A DNA stretch of 38,191 bases from an uncultured Anaerolineales bacterium (GTDB lineage: Bacteria > Chloroflexota > Anaerolineae > UBA4142), in assembly GCA_903825565.1 (NCBI GenBank), contig CAIKBD010000255.1:1-38191 (forward strand), in the 5' to 3' direction. Positions 23,187-32,514 of this stretch are shown here, in pieces. The notes beneath the pieces were generated by a model. The model saw only the letters and a list, made by a program, of their open reading frames with translations, was not told where the DNA came from and made no database searches. The stretch's first letter is position 1; every line of letters starts with the position of its first letter. The position numbers and the translations under genes were made by a program.

Positions 23187-24352
23187 TATTGCGGTTCCCA
23201 TAAATGAACGTATTTACTCTCGCTCCAACCGTGGCTGGCAATTCCCAGCTTGCCTCTGGCAAGCTGAATTATTTTCGTGCCATCGTGATGTTCAAAGCGA
23301 TCATCCACTAGCCAGCGCCACCACGCCGTGCCGTGTGGGTTGGCTTTTTTGTAAACGAACAAGCGACAGCCGCCAGTGTACGGCGCGAATGGATTATGCT
23401 CACCCGCGACGATTTCCATTTCGCCGTCATCATCCAAGTCCGCCGCATCAACCGAATGTGCACATGCCAAATAATCAATAACACGCATTCGCCATGGCGT
23501 GTCCCACTCACCACGCGGATTTTGCATCCAGACGAGCGGAGCGAGCGGCACAGTTTTTGCTTTCCAGTACACCAACTCTTGCCCCATCACCACATCCGGC
23601 GCGCCATCCCGATTGACATCTACGATGACCGACCGTGCGGACAAGAATTCCTTATCGGCGATGATTGGATGAGGACAAAAATTTCCATCACCCAGGTTTT
23701 CAAGCCAGTAAGCGCCTGCCACAACATCATTCAACCTATCTCCATTCACATCACACGCCAGCAGTTCTTCGCCATGCATGATTTCAGCCAACGTCCGTTT
23801 TTGCCATGGCGTTTCACGTGGGTTGGACGGAATCTCAAACAATGCCGGATAATCCAGTTTGCCCGCGTTGACGCTATGGTGGCTGACGATTAGCGCGAGT
23901 TTACCATCTGACCAGAATGGCGCAACCAATGAGCCGTGAAGCCAATCGCCAATGCCCGCGTCAATGAAATGTTCTTCCCAGCGACCTTGAATTGGATCAA
24001 TCGGTTTGAGCCACCATAATTCAGACGACAGAGCAAAATACCAATGCGATTTTTCGCTTGCCCGTTTTTTCGTCGCAATCAATTCCTGACGACCATCGCC
24101 ATCTATATCGAACGCATTGATCACCTGATAAATCCCAGGAATCGCGTAACGCTCCCAGGTTGGGTTTTTATACCACCACGCCGCACATGCGAGGTCGTCT
24201 AGTCCATCCCCATCTATATCGGCGACAACCAAATCGGTGCCGGTCATCGGTTTCGCGTCATCCACAAAGCGATGTTTGAAATTCAGAGGCGCGGGCATAT
24301 CCACGGTGGGCACACCATGATCATACGCAACCAGTTCCCAGTTAGTAGACAT
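23186..24352 (-). CDS. VCBS/FG-GAP repeat protein
   Basis: A 388-residue repeat protein related in plan to the one at 16307. Blades contain DIDGDGLDDLACAAWWYKNP, DIDGDGRQELIATKK, DVNGDRLNDVVAGAYWLEN, DVNRDGAPDVVMGQE and DLDDDGEMEIVAGEHNP. The start at 24352 overlaps the GH1 stop by eleven bases; the longer frame to 24451 runs deep into GH1 and is rejected. No signal peptide is visible. Aromatic residues after each loop (WWYKNP, YWLEN) could line a sugar-binding face, but this is inference. Confidence 0.85.
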   Translation of the reverse strand: MSTNWELVAYDHGVPTVDMPAPLNFKHRFVDDAKPMTGTDLVVADIDGDGLDDLACAAWWYKNPTWERYAIPGIYQVINAFDIDGDGRQELIATKKRASEKSHWYFALSSELWWLKPIDPIQGRWEEHFIDAGIGDWLHGSLVAPFWSDGKLALIVSHHSVNAGKLDYPALFEIPSNPRETPWQKRTLAEIMHGEELLACDVNGDRLNDVVAGAYWLENLGDGNFCPHPIIADKEFLSARSVIVDVNRDGAPDVVMGQELVYWKAKTVPLAPLVWMQNPRGEWDTPWRMRVIDYLACAHSVDAADLDDDGEMEIVAGEHNPFAPYTGGCRLFVYKKANPHGTAWWRWLVDDRFEHHDGTKIIQLARGKLGIASHGWSESKYVHLWEPQ

Positions 24353-25718
24353 GGAATGGATTCTCGTGGAGAGATGCGCCATTGGTTTCGATGACCCGGC
24401 GATACCAGTGTGCCGAATCCTTGAGAGTTCGGCGTTGCGTGGGGAAATCAACGTGAATCAAACCGAAACGATCACGGTACCCTTCGGTCACTTCGAAATT
24501 ATCCATCACCGACCAATGAAAATAGCCCTTTAATTGCGCGCCATCGCGCGCCGCGCGTTCGTATTCCAAAAGATAACGCCGGGTAAAATCAATCCGTTGC
24601 GTGTCATGCACCTTGCCATCAAGTGCAATCCAATCAAGCGTGGGCAAGCCGTTCTCGGTAATGACAATCGGCAAGTGGTACCGTTCCCAGTAAAACCGAG
24701 GACCCCAATATAATGTTTCCGGCACGACGAACGAACGATTGGCGGCGATGGGATGCCCAGGCGCAAAGGGAATTTCTTCTGGCGCACCGTCTTTCCCGGC
24801 GCGCACAAACGGCGATGAATAATGATTGACGCCGAAAAAATCGAGCGGTTGATGAATCGTCTCCAAATCTCCCACGCGAATTGGCGGCATGGCATCGCCA
24901 AACAATTCGAGCGCATCGGCTGGATACTGTCCCAGAAAAATCGGATCGAGCCAGAAGGCGGTTTGCCATGTGGTGCGGTCACGCATTTGGAACATTGCTT
25001 GCCGTGCCGCTTCAATATCCTGCGCCGTCTCAGTTGCCGGAATTTTTGCCAAGCCCACCGGCGCCAGACCAATTTCGCACGTTTGCTTGCTGGCGGCGCG
25101 AATAGACTGGACGGCTTGGCCGTGCGCCAAAAGGGTGTGGTGCGCCGCGCGCAAGACGAGTGGCAAGGTCAATTTGTCGCCAGGCGCGTGTAAGCCCGTT
25201 TGTAGACCCAGGTGAATAAAACACTGTGGTTCATTTAACGTGATCCAATGACGCACGCGGTCGCTCAATTTTTCGACGATGGTTTGCACATAATCGGCAA
25301 ACCAATGTGGGCTATCGGGAGAAAGCCAGCCCCCACGAGCGTACAACTCAATCGGATAATCCCAGTGAAACAGCGTGACCCAGGGGGCAATGTGAGCGGC
25401 GAGCAGTTCGTCAATCAACCGATCATAAAAATCCAAGCCAATGTGATTGACCTTGCCAACGCCGTCGGGTAAAACCCGCGACCATGAAATCGAAAGCCGG
25501 TACGCCGGCAAGCCGATCTGTCGCATCAAAGCGACATCGTCACGGTAACGCTGATAGTGCTCGCATGCAACTGCGCCGCTGTGTCCCTGCCAGGTTGCGC
25601 CGGGCTTGCTACAAAACATATCCCACACCGAAGGGGTTCGCCCTGCCTCTTGCGCCCCACCTTCGATTTGGAATGACGACGCGCCCGCCCCCCACACAAA
25701 ATGATTTGGAAAAGTCAT
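24342..25718 (-). CDS. GH1 beta-glucosidase/beta-glycosidase
   Basis: A 458-residue family 1 glycoside hydrolase. The acid/base Glu163 is in TLNEPQ and the nucleophile Glu355 in IVITENG; the N-terminal FVWGAGASSFQIEGG and the C-terminal GYFHWSVMDNFEVTEGY are family landmarks, and the length is typical. With no signal peptide it should hydrolyse imported beta-glucosides, beta-galactosides or similar disaccharides in the cytoplasm. Its ATG overlaps the stop of the importer ATPase as ATGA, so transport and hydrolysis are co-expressed. Confidence 0.94.
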   Translation of the reverse strand: MTFPNHFVWGAGASSFQIEGGAQEAGRTPSVWDMFCSKPGATWQGHSGAVACEHYQRYRDDVALMRQIGLPAYRLSISWSRVLPDGVGKVNHIGLDFYDRLIDELLAAHIAPWVTLFHWDYPIELYARGGWLSPDSPHWFADYVQTIVEKLSDRVRHWITLNEPQCFIHLGLQTGLHAPGDKLTLPLVLRAAHHTLLAHGQAVQSIRAASKQTCEIGLAPVGLAKIPATETAQDIEAARQAMFQMRDRTTWQTAFWLDPIFLGQYPADALELFGDAMPPIRVGDLETIHQPLDFFGVNHYSSPFVRAGKDGAPEEIPFAPGHPIAANRSFVVPETLYWGPRFYWERYHLPIVITENGLPTLDWIALDGKVHDTQRIDFTRRYLLEYERAARDGAQLKGYFHWSVMDNFEVTEGYRDRFGLIHVDFPTQRRTLKDSAHWYRRVIETNGASLHENPFHVY

Positions 25719-26719
25719 TTGGCTACTCCCGCTCCATTATGATATAGAAAGCAAGCTACCCGATGATTAGGCGCAAGCGAAATGGACGCGGGGGTTGTTT
25801 GTTTGCATACATCCATCACGGATGGACAGCGTGACGCAAATCGGCAACCCCGCGTGGCAAAACTTCCGCCCATCTCTTCTTCGGACAAGGTTACCTGGGT
25901 GTCCCATTTCAAATCCGGGTCGGGCAAGGGGATCGACTGGATAAGCATTTGCGTGTACGGATGCTTGGGTGTTTCGATGACGCGCCCGATTTCGCCAGCT
26001 TCGGCAACCGCGCCGCGATATAAAATAAAAATCTCATCACTCACCTGATACGCCGTCGAAAGATCATGTGTGATGTAGAGAATCGAGATGCCAAATTCTT
26101 TTTTCAGGTTCAGCATGATTTCCAAAATCATGCCACGCAGAGATGCGTCTACCATCGAAACCGGTTCATCGGCAACAATCAGTTTTGGCTTGAGCAAAAA
26201 TGCGCGCGCGACCATTAAGCGTTGACGTTGCCCGCCGCTGAGTTGGTGCGGATATTTACCCAGCACTTCACTCGGTCGCAAGCCCACCACTTCTAGTGCG
26301 TGTTCGATGAATGTGCGTGTTTCGATCTTGCCTTTTGCCAATTTGAATTTACTGACCACCGTGTCAAAAATGTGATCGACCTTGTAAAAAGGATTATATA
26401 CTTCATACGGGTCTTGAAAAACCGCCTGGACCTCGCGGCGATAATGCATAAATTCAGCGCGGGACAAATGAGCAATATCCTTGCCCTGATACAACACGTT
26501 CCCCGTCGTGGGTGTGATAAAACCCAGGACCAGGTTAGCGAGCGTCGTTTTACCGCTCCCGCTTTCGCCGGCAATGGTCGTGACACGCGGATTATCGGCG
26601 TATAGCTGAAGCGAGAATTGGTCGAGGGCCGTAAAGGTCGGTTTGATCAACAAGCCGCCACCGTACAATTTGGTCACCCCGCGCATTTCGAGCAAGGGCG
26701 TTTCAATCGTCTGGGTCAT
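25715..26719 (-). CDS. Opp/Dpp-type ABC transporter ATPase (OppF-like)
   Basis: A 334-residue ATP-binding subunit with Walker A GESGSGKT (51-58), signature LSGGQ (160-164), Walker B LIVADEP (180-186) and the C-terminal oligopeptide/dipeptide extension containing PYTQMLIQSIPLPDP and a Cys-rich tail (CRFASRCPSVMDVC) usual in OppD/OppF. AAGGAG lies before ATG 26719. It energises the importer with the neighbouring subunit. Opp-type importers in saccharide clusters often carry oligosaccharides instead of peptides, which fits the adjoining GH1 gene. Confidence 0.93.
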   Translation of the reverse strand: MTQTIETPLLEMRGVTKLYGGGLLIKPTFTALDQFSLQLYADNPRVTTIAGESGSGKTTLANLVLGFITPTTGNVLYQGKDIAHLSRAEFMHYRREVQAVFQDPYEVYNPFYKVDHIFDTVVSKFKLAKGKIETRTFIEHALEVVGLRPSEVLGKYPHQLSGGQRQRLMVARAFLLKPKLIVADEPVSMVDASLRGMILEIMLNLKKEFGISILYITHDLSTAYQVSDEIFILYRGAVAEAGEIGRVIETPKHPYTQMLIQSIPLPDPDLKWDTQVTLSEEEMGGSFATRGCRFASRCPSVMDVCKQTTPASISLAPNHRVACFLYHNGAGVAK

Positions 26720-26728
26720 TCTCACTCC

Positions 26729-27691
26729 TTATCGGTACAAATGGCACGCCACAAAATGCGCAGCTTGAATTTCATGCAAAGGCGGCACTTGTGTGCGACA
26801 CATCTCCAGGGCTTTGGCGCAGCGCGGATGGAAAACGCATCCTGGGGGAGGATTGAGCAATGCGGGCGGTAAACCTGGTAAGGCGAAAGGCGACTTTTTT
26901 GTTTTGGGCGATGGCACACTGCCGATCAATACCTGGGTATACGGATGCTGGGGCGCTTGAAATATTTTTTTCACCGTTGCCATTTCGACCAAATGGCCGC
27001 CATACATAATAGCAAGCCGATGAACAATTTGCGCTTGCAAACCCATATCGTGCCCGATCAAAATAAGCGATGCCCCGATTCGTTCTTGCACCTCGATCAA
27101 CGTTTGCGTCACAATGCGTTGCACAACGACATCCAAAGCGCTGGTCGGCTCATCGGCAATGATAAGCTTGGGTTTCAACGCGATAGCCATTGCCACACAG
27201 ACGCGTTGTTTCATTCCGCCAGATAGTTCGTGTGGGAACATCTGCGCCACTGGGCGTTGCAAACCGACCGTCACCAACAAATCTTCGATGCGCTGATTCA
27301 ACCCCGTGCGCGCCGACCGACCTTCGTGCGTCAGAATCGCATCGGCGATCTGATCCTTGATCCGCATCACTGGATTGAGCGAACTCATCGCGCCTTGGGG
27401 AATGAGCGATACCTCGCGCCACCGCGTTCGCCGCATCTCTTCGGCGTTCAGTTCAACCAGGTTTTTACCCTCTAGTAAAATTTCTCCCGCCACGATTTTG
27501 CCAGGGTATTGAATCATTTGCAAAATCGCCAGCGCGGTTGTCGTTTTGCCGCAACCGGATTCTCCCACAAAACCAAACCGTTCGCCGCGACCGACAAAGA
27601 GATTTACCTCGTCCACTGCCTTGACTGCGCCTTGGGGCGTTTGATAGTGAACGTGTAAATTATTAATCCGCAAGACGGCATCCGTATTCAT
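26729..27691 (-). CDS. Opp/Dpp-type ABC transporter ATPase (OppD-like)
   Basis: A 320-residue ATPase with Walker A GESGCGKT (43-50), an unusual signature LSGGM (156-160, Met where Gln is common), Walker B LIIADEP (176-182) and the C-terminal Cys motif CVFHPRCAKALEMC. The LSGGM form is normal for OppD-type proteins. The start at 27691 overlaps the permease stop (ATGA); the longer frame to 27808 lies within the permease gene and is rejected. It pairs with the 25715 subunit. Confidence 0.93.
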   Translation of the reverse strand: MNTDAVLRINNLHVHYQTPQGAVKAVDEVNLFVGRGERFGFVGESGCGKTTTALAILQMIQYPGKIVAGEILLEGKNLVELNAEEMRRTRWREVSLIPQGAMSSLNPVMRIKDQIADAILTHEGRSARTGLNQRIEDLLVTVGLQRPVAQMFPHELSGGMKQRVCVAMAIALKPKLIIADEPTSALDVVVQRIVTQTLIEVQERIGASLILIGHDMGLQAQIVHRLAIMYGGHLVEMATVKKIFQAPQHPYTQVLIGSVPSPKTKKSPFALPGLPPALLNPPPGCVFHPRCAKALEMCRTQVPPLHEIQAAHFVACHLYR

Positions 27692-28548
27692 TTGGCGCGC
27701 GCTCCTTTTAATCGGGGATTGGCAATTTCGTCCATGCCCATACTGGTCAAGAACAAGCCGATGAACAAGATGATCAGGATCACCGTCGGCGGCATCCACA
27801 TCCACCACAATTCGCGCAACAGAGCCGCATAATTAAAAGCCAGGTTCAGTACGAGTGCCACGCTGGGTTTGCTCAAGGGACCCAGACCCAAGAGTTGCAG
27901 GGTGACGGAAGCAAGCACGCCGCTGGATACGGCGCTGACGAAACCGGCGGCAATGTACGGCAACAAGTTTGGCATCAATTCCTTGAGGATAACCTCTAGA
28001 TCGCTTTGTCCGGAAATTTTCGCCATCCGGACAAAACCGTGCTCGCGCATACTGAGTGTCTGCGCCCGGATTGCGCGCGTTGTATAGGGCCACGCAAAGA
28101 GGGCAATGATGCTCCCCATCAATTCGATGCTCATATCGCGGGTAAATGAAGAAATGACCACCAAGACGGCGATGGCGGGAATCGTCATCATCACATCCGC
28201 CGCGCTTCGCACCAGCTCATCGAACCAGCCGCCGAGATAGCCGCTGGCAATGCCCAAGAATACACCCGCCAGGGTAGCGACTAATCCAGCAATCAAACCA
28301 ATCTTGAGTGTGACCGGCGTGCCGTACACCATCAACGCAAGCATATCGCGCCCACTGGTATCCGTACCGAGCGGATGGTCGGCTGTGGGTGGTTTGGTAA
28401 ACCCGCCCGCGCCTAGTTGCAATTGCTCTTCGCTAATCAGAACCGGTCCGAGCGCGCCGAATAAAATGAGTGCGAGGAGAATGGTCAAACCGGCAGTGAG
28501 TTTCCAGTTGGACGCCAGAAAACGCACGATGTGGTTTAAGCGGGTCAT
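27688..28548 (-). CDS. Opp/Dpp-type ABC transporter permease (OppC-like)
   Basis: A 286-residue permease. The N-terminal cytoplasmic tail and first helix (about 17-38) are followed by HPLGTDTSGRDMLALMVYG, the hallmark of OppC/DppC, then about five further helices with the EAA-type loop (MREHGFVRMAKISGQSD). The start at 28548 is two bases after the OppB stop; the open frame continuing to 29160 overlaps OppB and is not coding. Confidence 0.92.
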   Translation of the reverse strand: MTRLNHIVRFLASNWKLTAGLTILLALILFGALGPVLISEEQLQLGAGGFTKPPTADHPLGTDTSGRDMLALMVYGTPVTLKIGLIAGLVATLAGVFLGIASGYLGGWFDELVRSAADVMMTIPAIAVLVVISSFTRDMSIELMGSIIALFAWPYTTRAIRAQTLSMREHGFVRMAKISGQSDLEVILKELMPNLLPYIAAGFVSAVSSGVLASVTLQLLGLGPLSKPSVALVLNLAFNYAALLRELWWMWMPPTVILIILFIGLFLTSMGMDEIANPRLKGARAK

Positions 28549-28550
28549 GG

Positions 28551-29555
28551 CTATTTCCTTGTGTAGGTGATTCGCGGATCCAGTCTGGGATAAAACAAAT
28601 CCAAGAGCAGGACAGAAAAAGCGACGGACACCACTAGCACAAACGTAATTCCCTGAATCATCGGGTAATCGAGAAAGCCGATGGAACGATAGAGCAAGTT
28701 GCCGATACCTGGCAAGGTGAAAATCACTTCGATGAGAATTGCCCCCGAGACAATATGTCCCAGCGCAATGACGAGCGAAGTCACCTGGGGCAACATGGCA
28801 TTCCGCAACGCGTATCGAAAAAAGATGCGGCGGTCCGTCAATCCCTTGGCGTACGCTAGATTCAGATAATCCGCGCCAATCGTTGTGACCATCATGCCAC
28901 GAATTCCCAGCATCCAGTTGCCCAAGCCAGCCAAAGCCATCGCCGCAGCGGGCAGAATGAAATGTTGGAGCACATCCCCAACATAAGCAAGCGTCCACTC
29001 TGCTTTTGCGCCGGCGGTCGCAACCCCGCCCGTTGGCAGAATTTTCCAAACATAGGCAAACAGATAGAGGAACACTACGGCAAGCAAAAAGTAGGGCACG
29101 GCGGCAAAGAAGGTAAACGGAGTCAGCATAACCTGCGCCCAGCGTGGCGTCCCGCGCCATACCAGTAACGCGCCCATGAGCGTGCCCAAGCCAAATGAAA
29201 GCAACGTGGTTGTGGCGAGGAGACCAATCGTCCAGGGCATCGCGCGCAAAACCAGATCGCCCACCTTGGTTGGGAATTGGTTGAGCGACAGACCAAAGTC
29301 AAAGCGAAAGGAATTTAGAATGTAGCGCGCATATTGTTCCTGGATGGGCGCATCCAGACCATACGTGGCGCGCAATTCCTGAGTAATCGCCGCCGCATTT
29401 TCAATGCGTTCGGTTTGCGCCATGTGCGCTAGCATGGTTTGAATCGGATCACCTGGCACCAGTCGCGGGATGATAAAGTTAATCGTCGCGGCTACCCAGA
29501 TGACCACCAGAAACATGGCGATTCGTCGTATCACATAACCCACACTCAAACCCAT
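28551..29555 (-). CDS. Opp/Dpp-type ABC transporter permease (OppB-like)
   Basis: A 334-residue permease with the OppB/DppB N-terminus (YVIRRIAMFLVVIWVAATINFIIPRLVPGDPI) and about six helices. The EAA-like loop is AYAKGLTDRRIFFRYALRNA. The start at 29555 is set by a strong purine-rich ribosome site (GGAGGAGGAGG, about 29565-29576), which rules out the longer frame to 29600. It forms the membrane channel with the OppC-like subunit. Confidence 0.92.
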   Translation of the reverse strand: MGLSVGYVIRRIAMFLVVIWVAATINFIIPRLVPGDPIQTMLAHMAQTERIENAAAITQELRATYGLDAPIQEQYARYILNSFRFDFGLSLNQFPTKVGDLVLRAMPWTIGLLATTTLLSFGLGTLMGALLVWRGTPRWAQVMLTPFTFFAAVPYFLLAVVFLYLFAYVWKILPTGGVATAGAKAEWTLAYVGDVLQHFILPAAAMALAGLGNWMLGIRGMMVTTIGADYLNLAYAKGLTDRRIFFRYALRNAMLPQVTSLVIALGHIVSGAILIEVIFTLPGIGNLLYRSIGFLDYPMIQGITFVLVVSVAFSVLLLDLFYPRLDPRITYTRK

Positions 29556-29671
29556 AACGCGTTCCCTCCTCCTCCTTTGAAAATTTGGAAACCAAGTCAA
29601 AATGATTTACAATCAGGTTGTCAACGGATGCGTTTGTTTGACGACGGCACATCCATTGACGATTGACTTGG

Positions 29672-29696
29672 GGCAGATGGCATCCAACCATCTGCC
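29672..29696 (-). terminator. Hairpin between binding-protein and permease genes
   Basis: GGCAGATGG (29672-29680) pairs with CCATCTGCC (29688-29696) around a seven-base loop, 12 bases after the binding-protein stop. Such structures usually protect or partly terminate the message so that the binding protein is made in excess over the channel. Confidence 0.55.
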
Positions 29697-29707
29697 TCTT
29701 TGCCTGG

Positions 29708-31579
29708 TTACGGATTGGCTGGTTTGAGTTTTTGAATCACTCGATTGAACGGCGCGCACCAACTTTGTGGTTGGATGTAATTGTTGGCTTTGGTGGGCCA
29801 ACCGGTCCAATATGTTTCGTTATGCGTTTCAGGATATTTTTGCTGAGCAATCGGTATATAAGGCATTTCCTTCATCAGGATTTCCATGGCTTGCCGCCAG
29901 AGCGGTTCTGCTTTGGGATCACCTGGCTCGAGTTTGCTCATTTGATCTACCAGCGCGCTATATTCCGAGTTCTTCCAGCGGGAGGGATTGTCGTGCGACC
30001 CGGTTCGTTGTTCGCCCAACGGTTTATAGTAGCGTTCGTGAAAGTGGAGTAGGGCAGTCACCGGGTCGAAAGGACTATTCTGCAAGGCATCAATCCACAT
30101 ATCCCAGTTGTCACCCAGCCCTTCTTGGATTTTGACACTGTACGGAACCTGGCGCACATTGAGCTTGATCCCGACTGCTTTGAAATACTGCTCAAATGCT
30201 TGATCCATCGCTAGGATGTATGAAGCTTGCTGGGGCTGATCGGTGACCATGTTGATTTCCAGCGTCTTGCCATCCTTCTGATAATAATCGCCGACTTTTT
30301 TGTACCCTTTGCTCTCGATAATCTGGATCGCTTTCTTGGGATCATAAGTCGTGATTGGGTACTTGTCGAACAAGTCCTTGTTCTTGGCAAGGAGTTGCTC
30401 GTACGGCGCATAGTCAGGATAAAAAGTGTTTGCCAGTGCGCCGTGGCCCTCGAAACTAAGGTTCACGAGTTTCTGGCGGTCTACCGCATACATCAGCGCC
30501 CAACGCATCTCGGCATCGTTCCAGGGTGCGCGCAATGTGTTGATCGCGGCATACAATGGGTTGGGATCGGACCAGGCAAATGGCGACTCTTTTGTCCACG
30601 CCGTCAGTTTGGGATTATTCTTGGAAATCGCCGAAAAGGTCGCCGCTTGAATCAACGGTTCGACATCCACTTCATTGAGCAACAACTTAGCGGCTTTTTC
30701 TTGTTCGGTCAGCACGCCCAACATCACCACCCGTTTAACGGCTGGCAATGTGCCAATGCCCGCTTTCGCCGCCCACCAATTGGCGTCGAGTGTGTAGACG
30801 ATCTGGGAGGACGTGGATTGCGAAAGCTTGTACGGTCCGGTCCACACGGGCAAGCCCTTGGCGGGATCATAATTGTTGAACGTCTTGGGGTCTTTCCCTT
30901 CCCAAATGTGCTGGGGAACAATCAGCAACGGATTGCACGTCGTGTTGGCAATCTGCTCAATGATAAAGCGTGGATAGGATTGCGTAAAAGTGAAATGCAC
31001 CGTGTTCGCATCCACCTTGGTGAAATCTTTGAGCCACACGCCAAGCGCGCCGCCGCGAAACGATGGATTCTTGACGAGAAAGTTGATCGTAAAAATGACA
31101 TCGTCTGCCGTGAACGGCTTGCCGTCGTTCCAGTATGCTTGGGGATTCAACTTGATCGTGACCCCAGCATAATTGGCATCATACTTGTACTCGCTTGCTA
31201 ACCAGGGTTCGATCTTGCCGGTTTCATAGTTGAGATAGAACAACGCTTCGTTCATCAACTGGTACGTCCCTTGCATATTGCGCGCCGTCGGAAACGGGTT
31301 GTACCAGTCGCTCATCTCAATCCCGCCGCCGCGATGGTTCATCACGAGTGTTTGGCGGCGCAAAGATTCGGCTTCCGACACTTTGGGCACCGGCGTCACC
31401 TGGACCATCTTTTCAACTTCTTTTGTGACAACGGCAGTGACCACTTTTTCAACCTGCTGGGTCACGACCTTCTCGACCACCTGGGGCGTGGCAGGGGTTG
31501 CACAAGAAACCGCCATCAGTAATCCAATGATGGCAATTGCCGCGAGGACGGCGATCTTGGTCATCAATTTGTTTGGCAT
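29708..31579 (-). CDS. Family 5 extracellular solute-binding lipoprotein (OppA-like)
   Basis: A 623-residue SBP_bac_5 protein. The signal peptide ends at a lipobox with Cys26 (LLMAVSC). A charged, possibly coiled linker follows (QVVEKVVTQQVEKVVTAVV), then the binding domain with family landmarks such as NEALFYLNYETGKIEPWLA, WNDGKPFTADDVIFTI and WTGPYKLS. It captures the substrate outside the membrane for the OppBCDF genes downstream. AAAGGAGAGG precedes ATG 31579. Ligand identity is unknown; the hydrolases nearby point to oligosaccharides. Confidence 0.93.
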   Translation of the reverse strand: MPNKLMTKIAVLAAIAIIGLLMAVSCATPATPQVVEKVVTQQVEKVVTAVVTKEVEKMVQVTPVPKVSEAESLRRQTLVMNHRGGGIEMSDWYNPFPTARNMQGTYQLMNEALFYLNYETGKIEPWLASEYKYDANYAGVTIKLNPQAYWNDGKPFTADDVIFTINFLVKNPSFRGGALGVWLKDFTKVDANTVHFTFTQSYPRFIIEQIANTTCNPLLIVPQHIWEGKDPKTFNNYDPAKGLPVWTGPYKLSQSTSSQIVYTLDANWWAAKAGIGTLPAVKRVVMLGVLTEQEKAAKLLLNEVDVEPLIQAATFSAISKNNPKLTAWTKESPFAWSDPNPLYAAINTLRAPWNDAEMRWALMYAVDRQKLVNLSFEGHGALANTFYPDYAPYEQLLAKNKDLFDKYPITTYDPKKAIQIIESKGYKKVGDYYQKDGKTLEINMVTDQPQQASYILAMDQAFEQYFKAVGIKLNVRQVPYSVKIQEGLGDNWDMWIDALQNSPFDPVTALLHFHERYYKPLGEQRTGSHDNPSRWKNSEYSALVDQMSKLEPGDPKAEPLWRQAMEILMKEMPYIPIAQQKYPETHNETYWTGWPTKANNYIQPQSWCAPFNRVIQKLKPANP

Positions 31580-31756
31580 TTTTCCTCTCCTTTGAGATGA
31601 TTGTTTGGACACCTGCGTTTGAAAACTGCACACGCAGGCAAACTTGAATTACTAGTCTCATCTGTAATTTTGATCGGTTCGCAACGGTCCAGCGGATCGC
31701 ATCCAAAACGCCGCGCTGGAGCGACTTGTTTTTCACCTCCTTGAATGTTCTTGCTC

Positions 31757-32500
31757 TCAAACCACTTTGAGGTCAATGATGCTCCCAGAAGCGATTGCCC
31801 ATTCTGGTTCCATCAAACGGAGAATGATTTGCGCGATTTGGTTGGAAACCAACATACGCGAACGGTCAGACAGACTCGGCGCGTATCCCCGAAAATCTCG
31901 AAACGCTTGCTCGCCCATGGGCGTGTCTACCTTGTCCGGACACAAGGCAAAAATTGAGATGGGTTGCTGTTTTTCCCGAAACGCATTCGCCATTGCCAAC
32001 GTCAAGCCCAAGACGCCGGTTTTCGCGGCGACATAGGCGGGGTAACGACCGGGACAACCACGCGCGCCACTCGAAGAGATATTGACGATCACTCCCCGAC
32101 GCTGTTCTAACATCAGCGGGAGCACCGCCTGGCAACACAAAAACGTGCCCCGTAGATTTACATCAAGCGACAAATCCCAGTCCGCTTCCGCGAGTTCCGG
32201 CAGATAACCGTGACGTAACACGCCCGCGGCGTTGACCAGCAAGCCAATCGGCGCGTCCGCGAAAACTTCCCGGATCAACTGCACCGCTTGGCGAACACTG
32301 GAGGTATCCGAAACATCGGTGCAAACAAAATGCGCTCTGCCGCCGACTTGGCGAATCTGGGCGGCTACCGTTTCGCCATACTCGCGATTTGAATCTGCCA
32401 GCATGACGCTCGCGCCGTAACGCGCTAATACCTCGGCAGTGGCTTGACCAATTCCCGAAGCCGCACCCGTAATCAGCGCAACCTGACTTTGCATTTGCAT
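31757..32500 (-). CDS. SDR-family NAD(P) oxidoreductase
   Basis: A 247-residue classical short-chain dehydrogenase. TGAASGIG (11-18) binds the cofactor, NAAG is at 90-93, and the catalytic Ser near 142, Tyr156 and Lys160 (YVAAK) are present. Start at 32500, or the ATG six bases later. It lies 14 bases after the E2 gene and probably acts on a sugar or polyol. The 177 bases between it and the binding-protein gene hold no supportable gene; a GGAGGTG word at about 31734 has no start codon at a suitable distance. Confidence 0.92.
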   Translation of the reverse strand: MQMQSQVALITGAASGIGQATAEVLARYGASVMLADSNREYGETVAAQIRQVGGRAHFVCTDVSDTSSVRQAVQLIREVFADAPIGLLVNAAGVLRHGYLPELAEADWDLSLDVNLRGTFLCCQAVLPLMLEQRRGVIVNISSSGARGCPGRYPAYVAAKTGVLGLTLAMANAFREKQQPISIFALCPDKVDTPMGEQAFRDFRGYAPSLSDRSRMLVSNQIAQIILRLMEPEWAIASGSIIDLKVV

Positions 32501-32514
32501 TTTTCAGCTCTCAC

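Noticed and set aside
28549-29160. Long N-terminal extension of the OppC-like frame
   Set aside because: It overlaps the OppB gene in another frame and lacks permease similarity; ATG 28548 fits the family start.
31564-31776. Possible small gene between SDR and binding protein with a GGAGGTG word
   Set aside because: No start codon at proper distance, and it overlaps the SDR 3' end and the binding-protein ribosome site; no similarity recognised.
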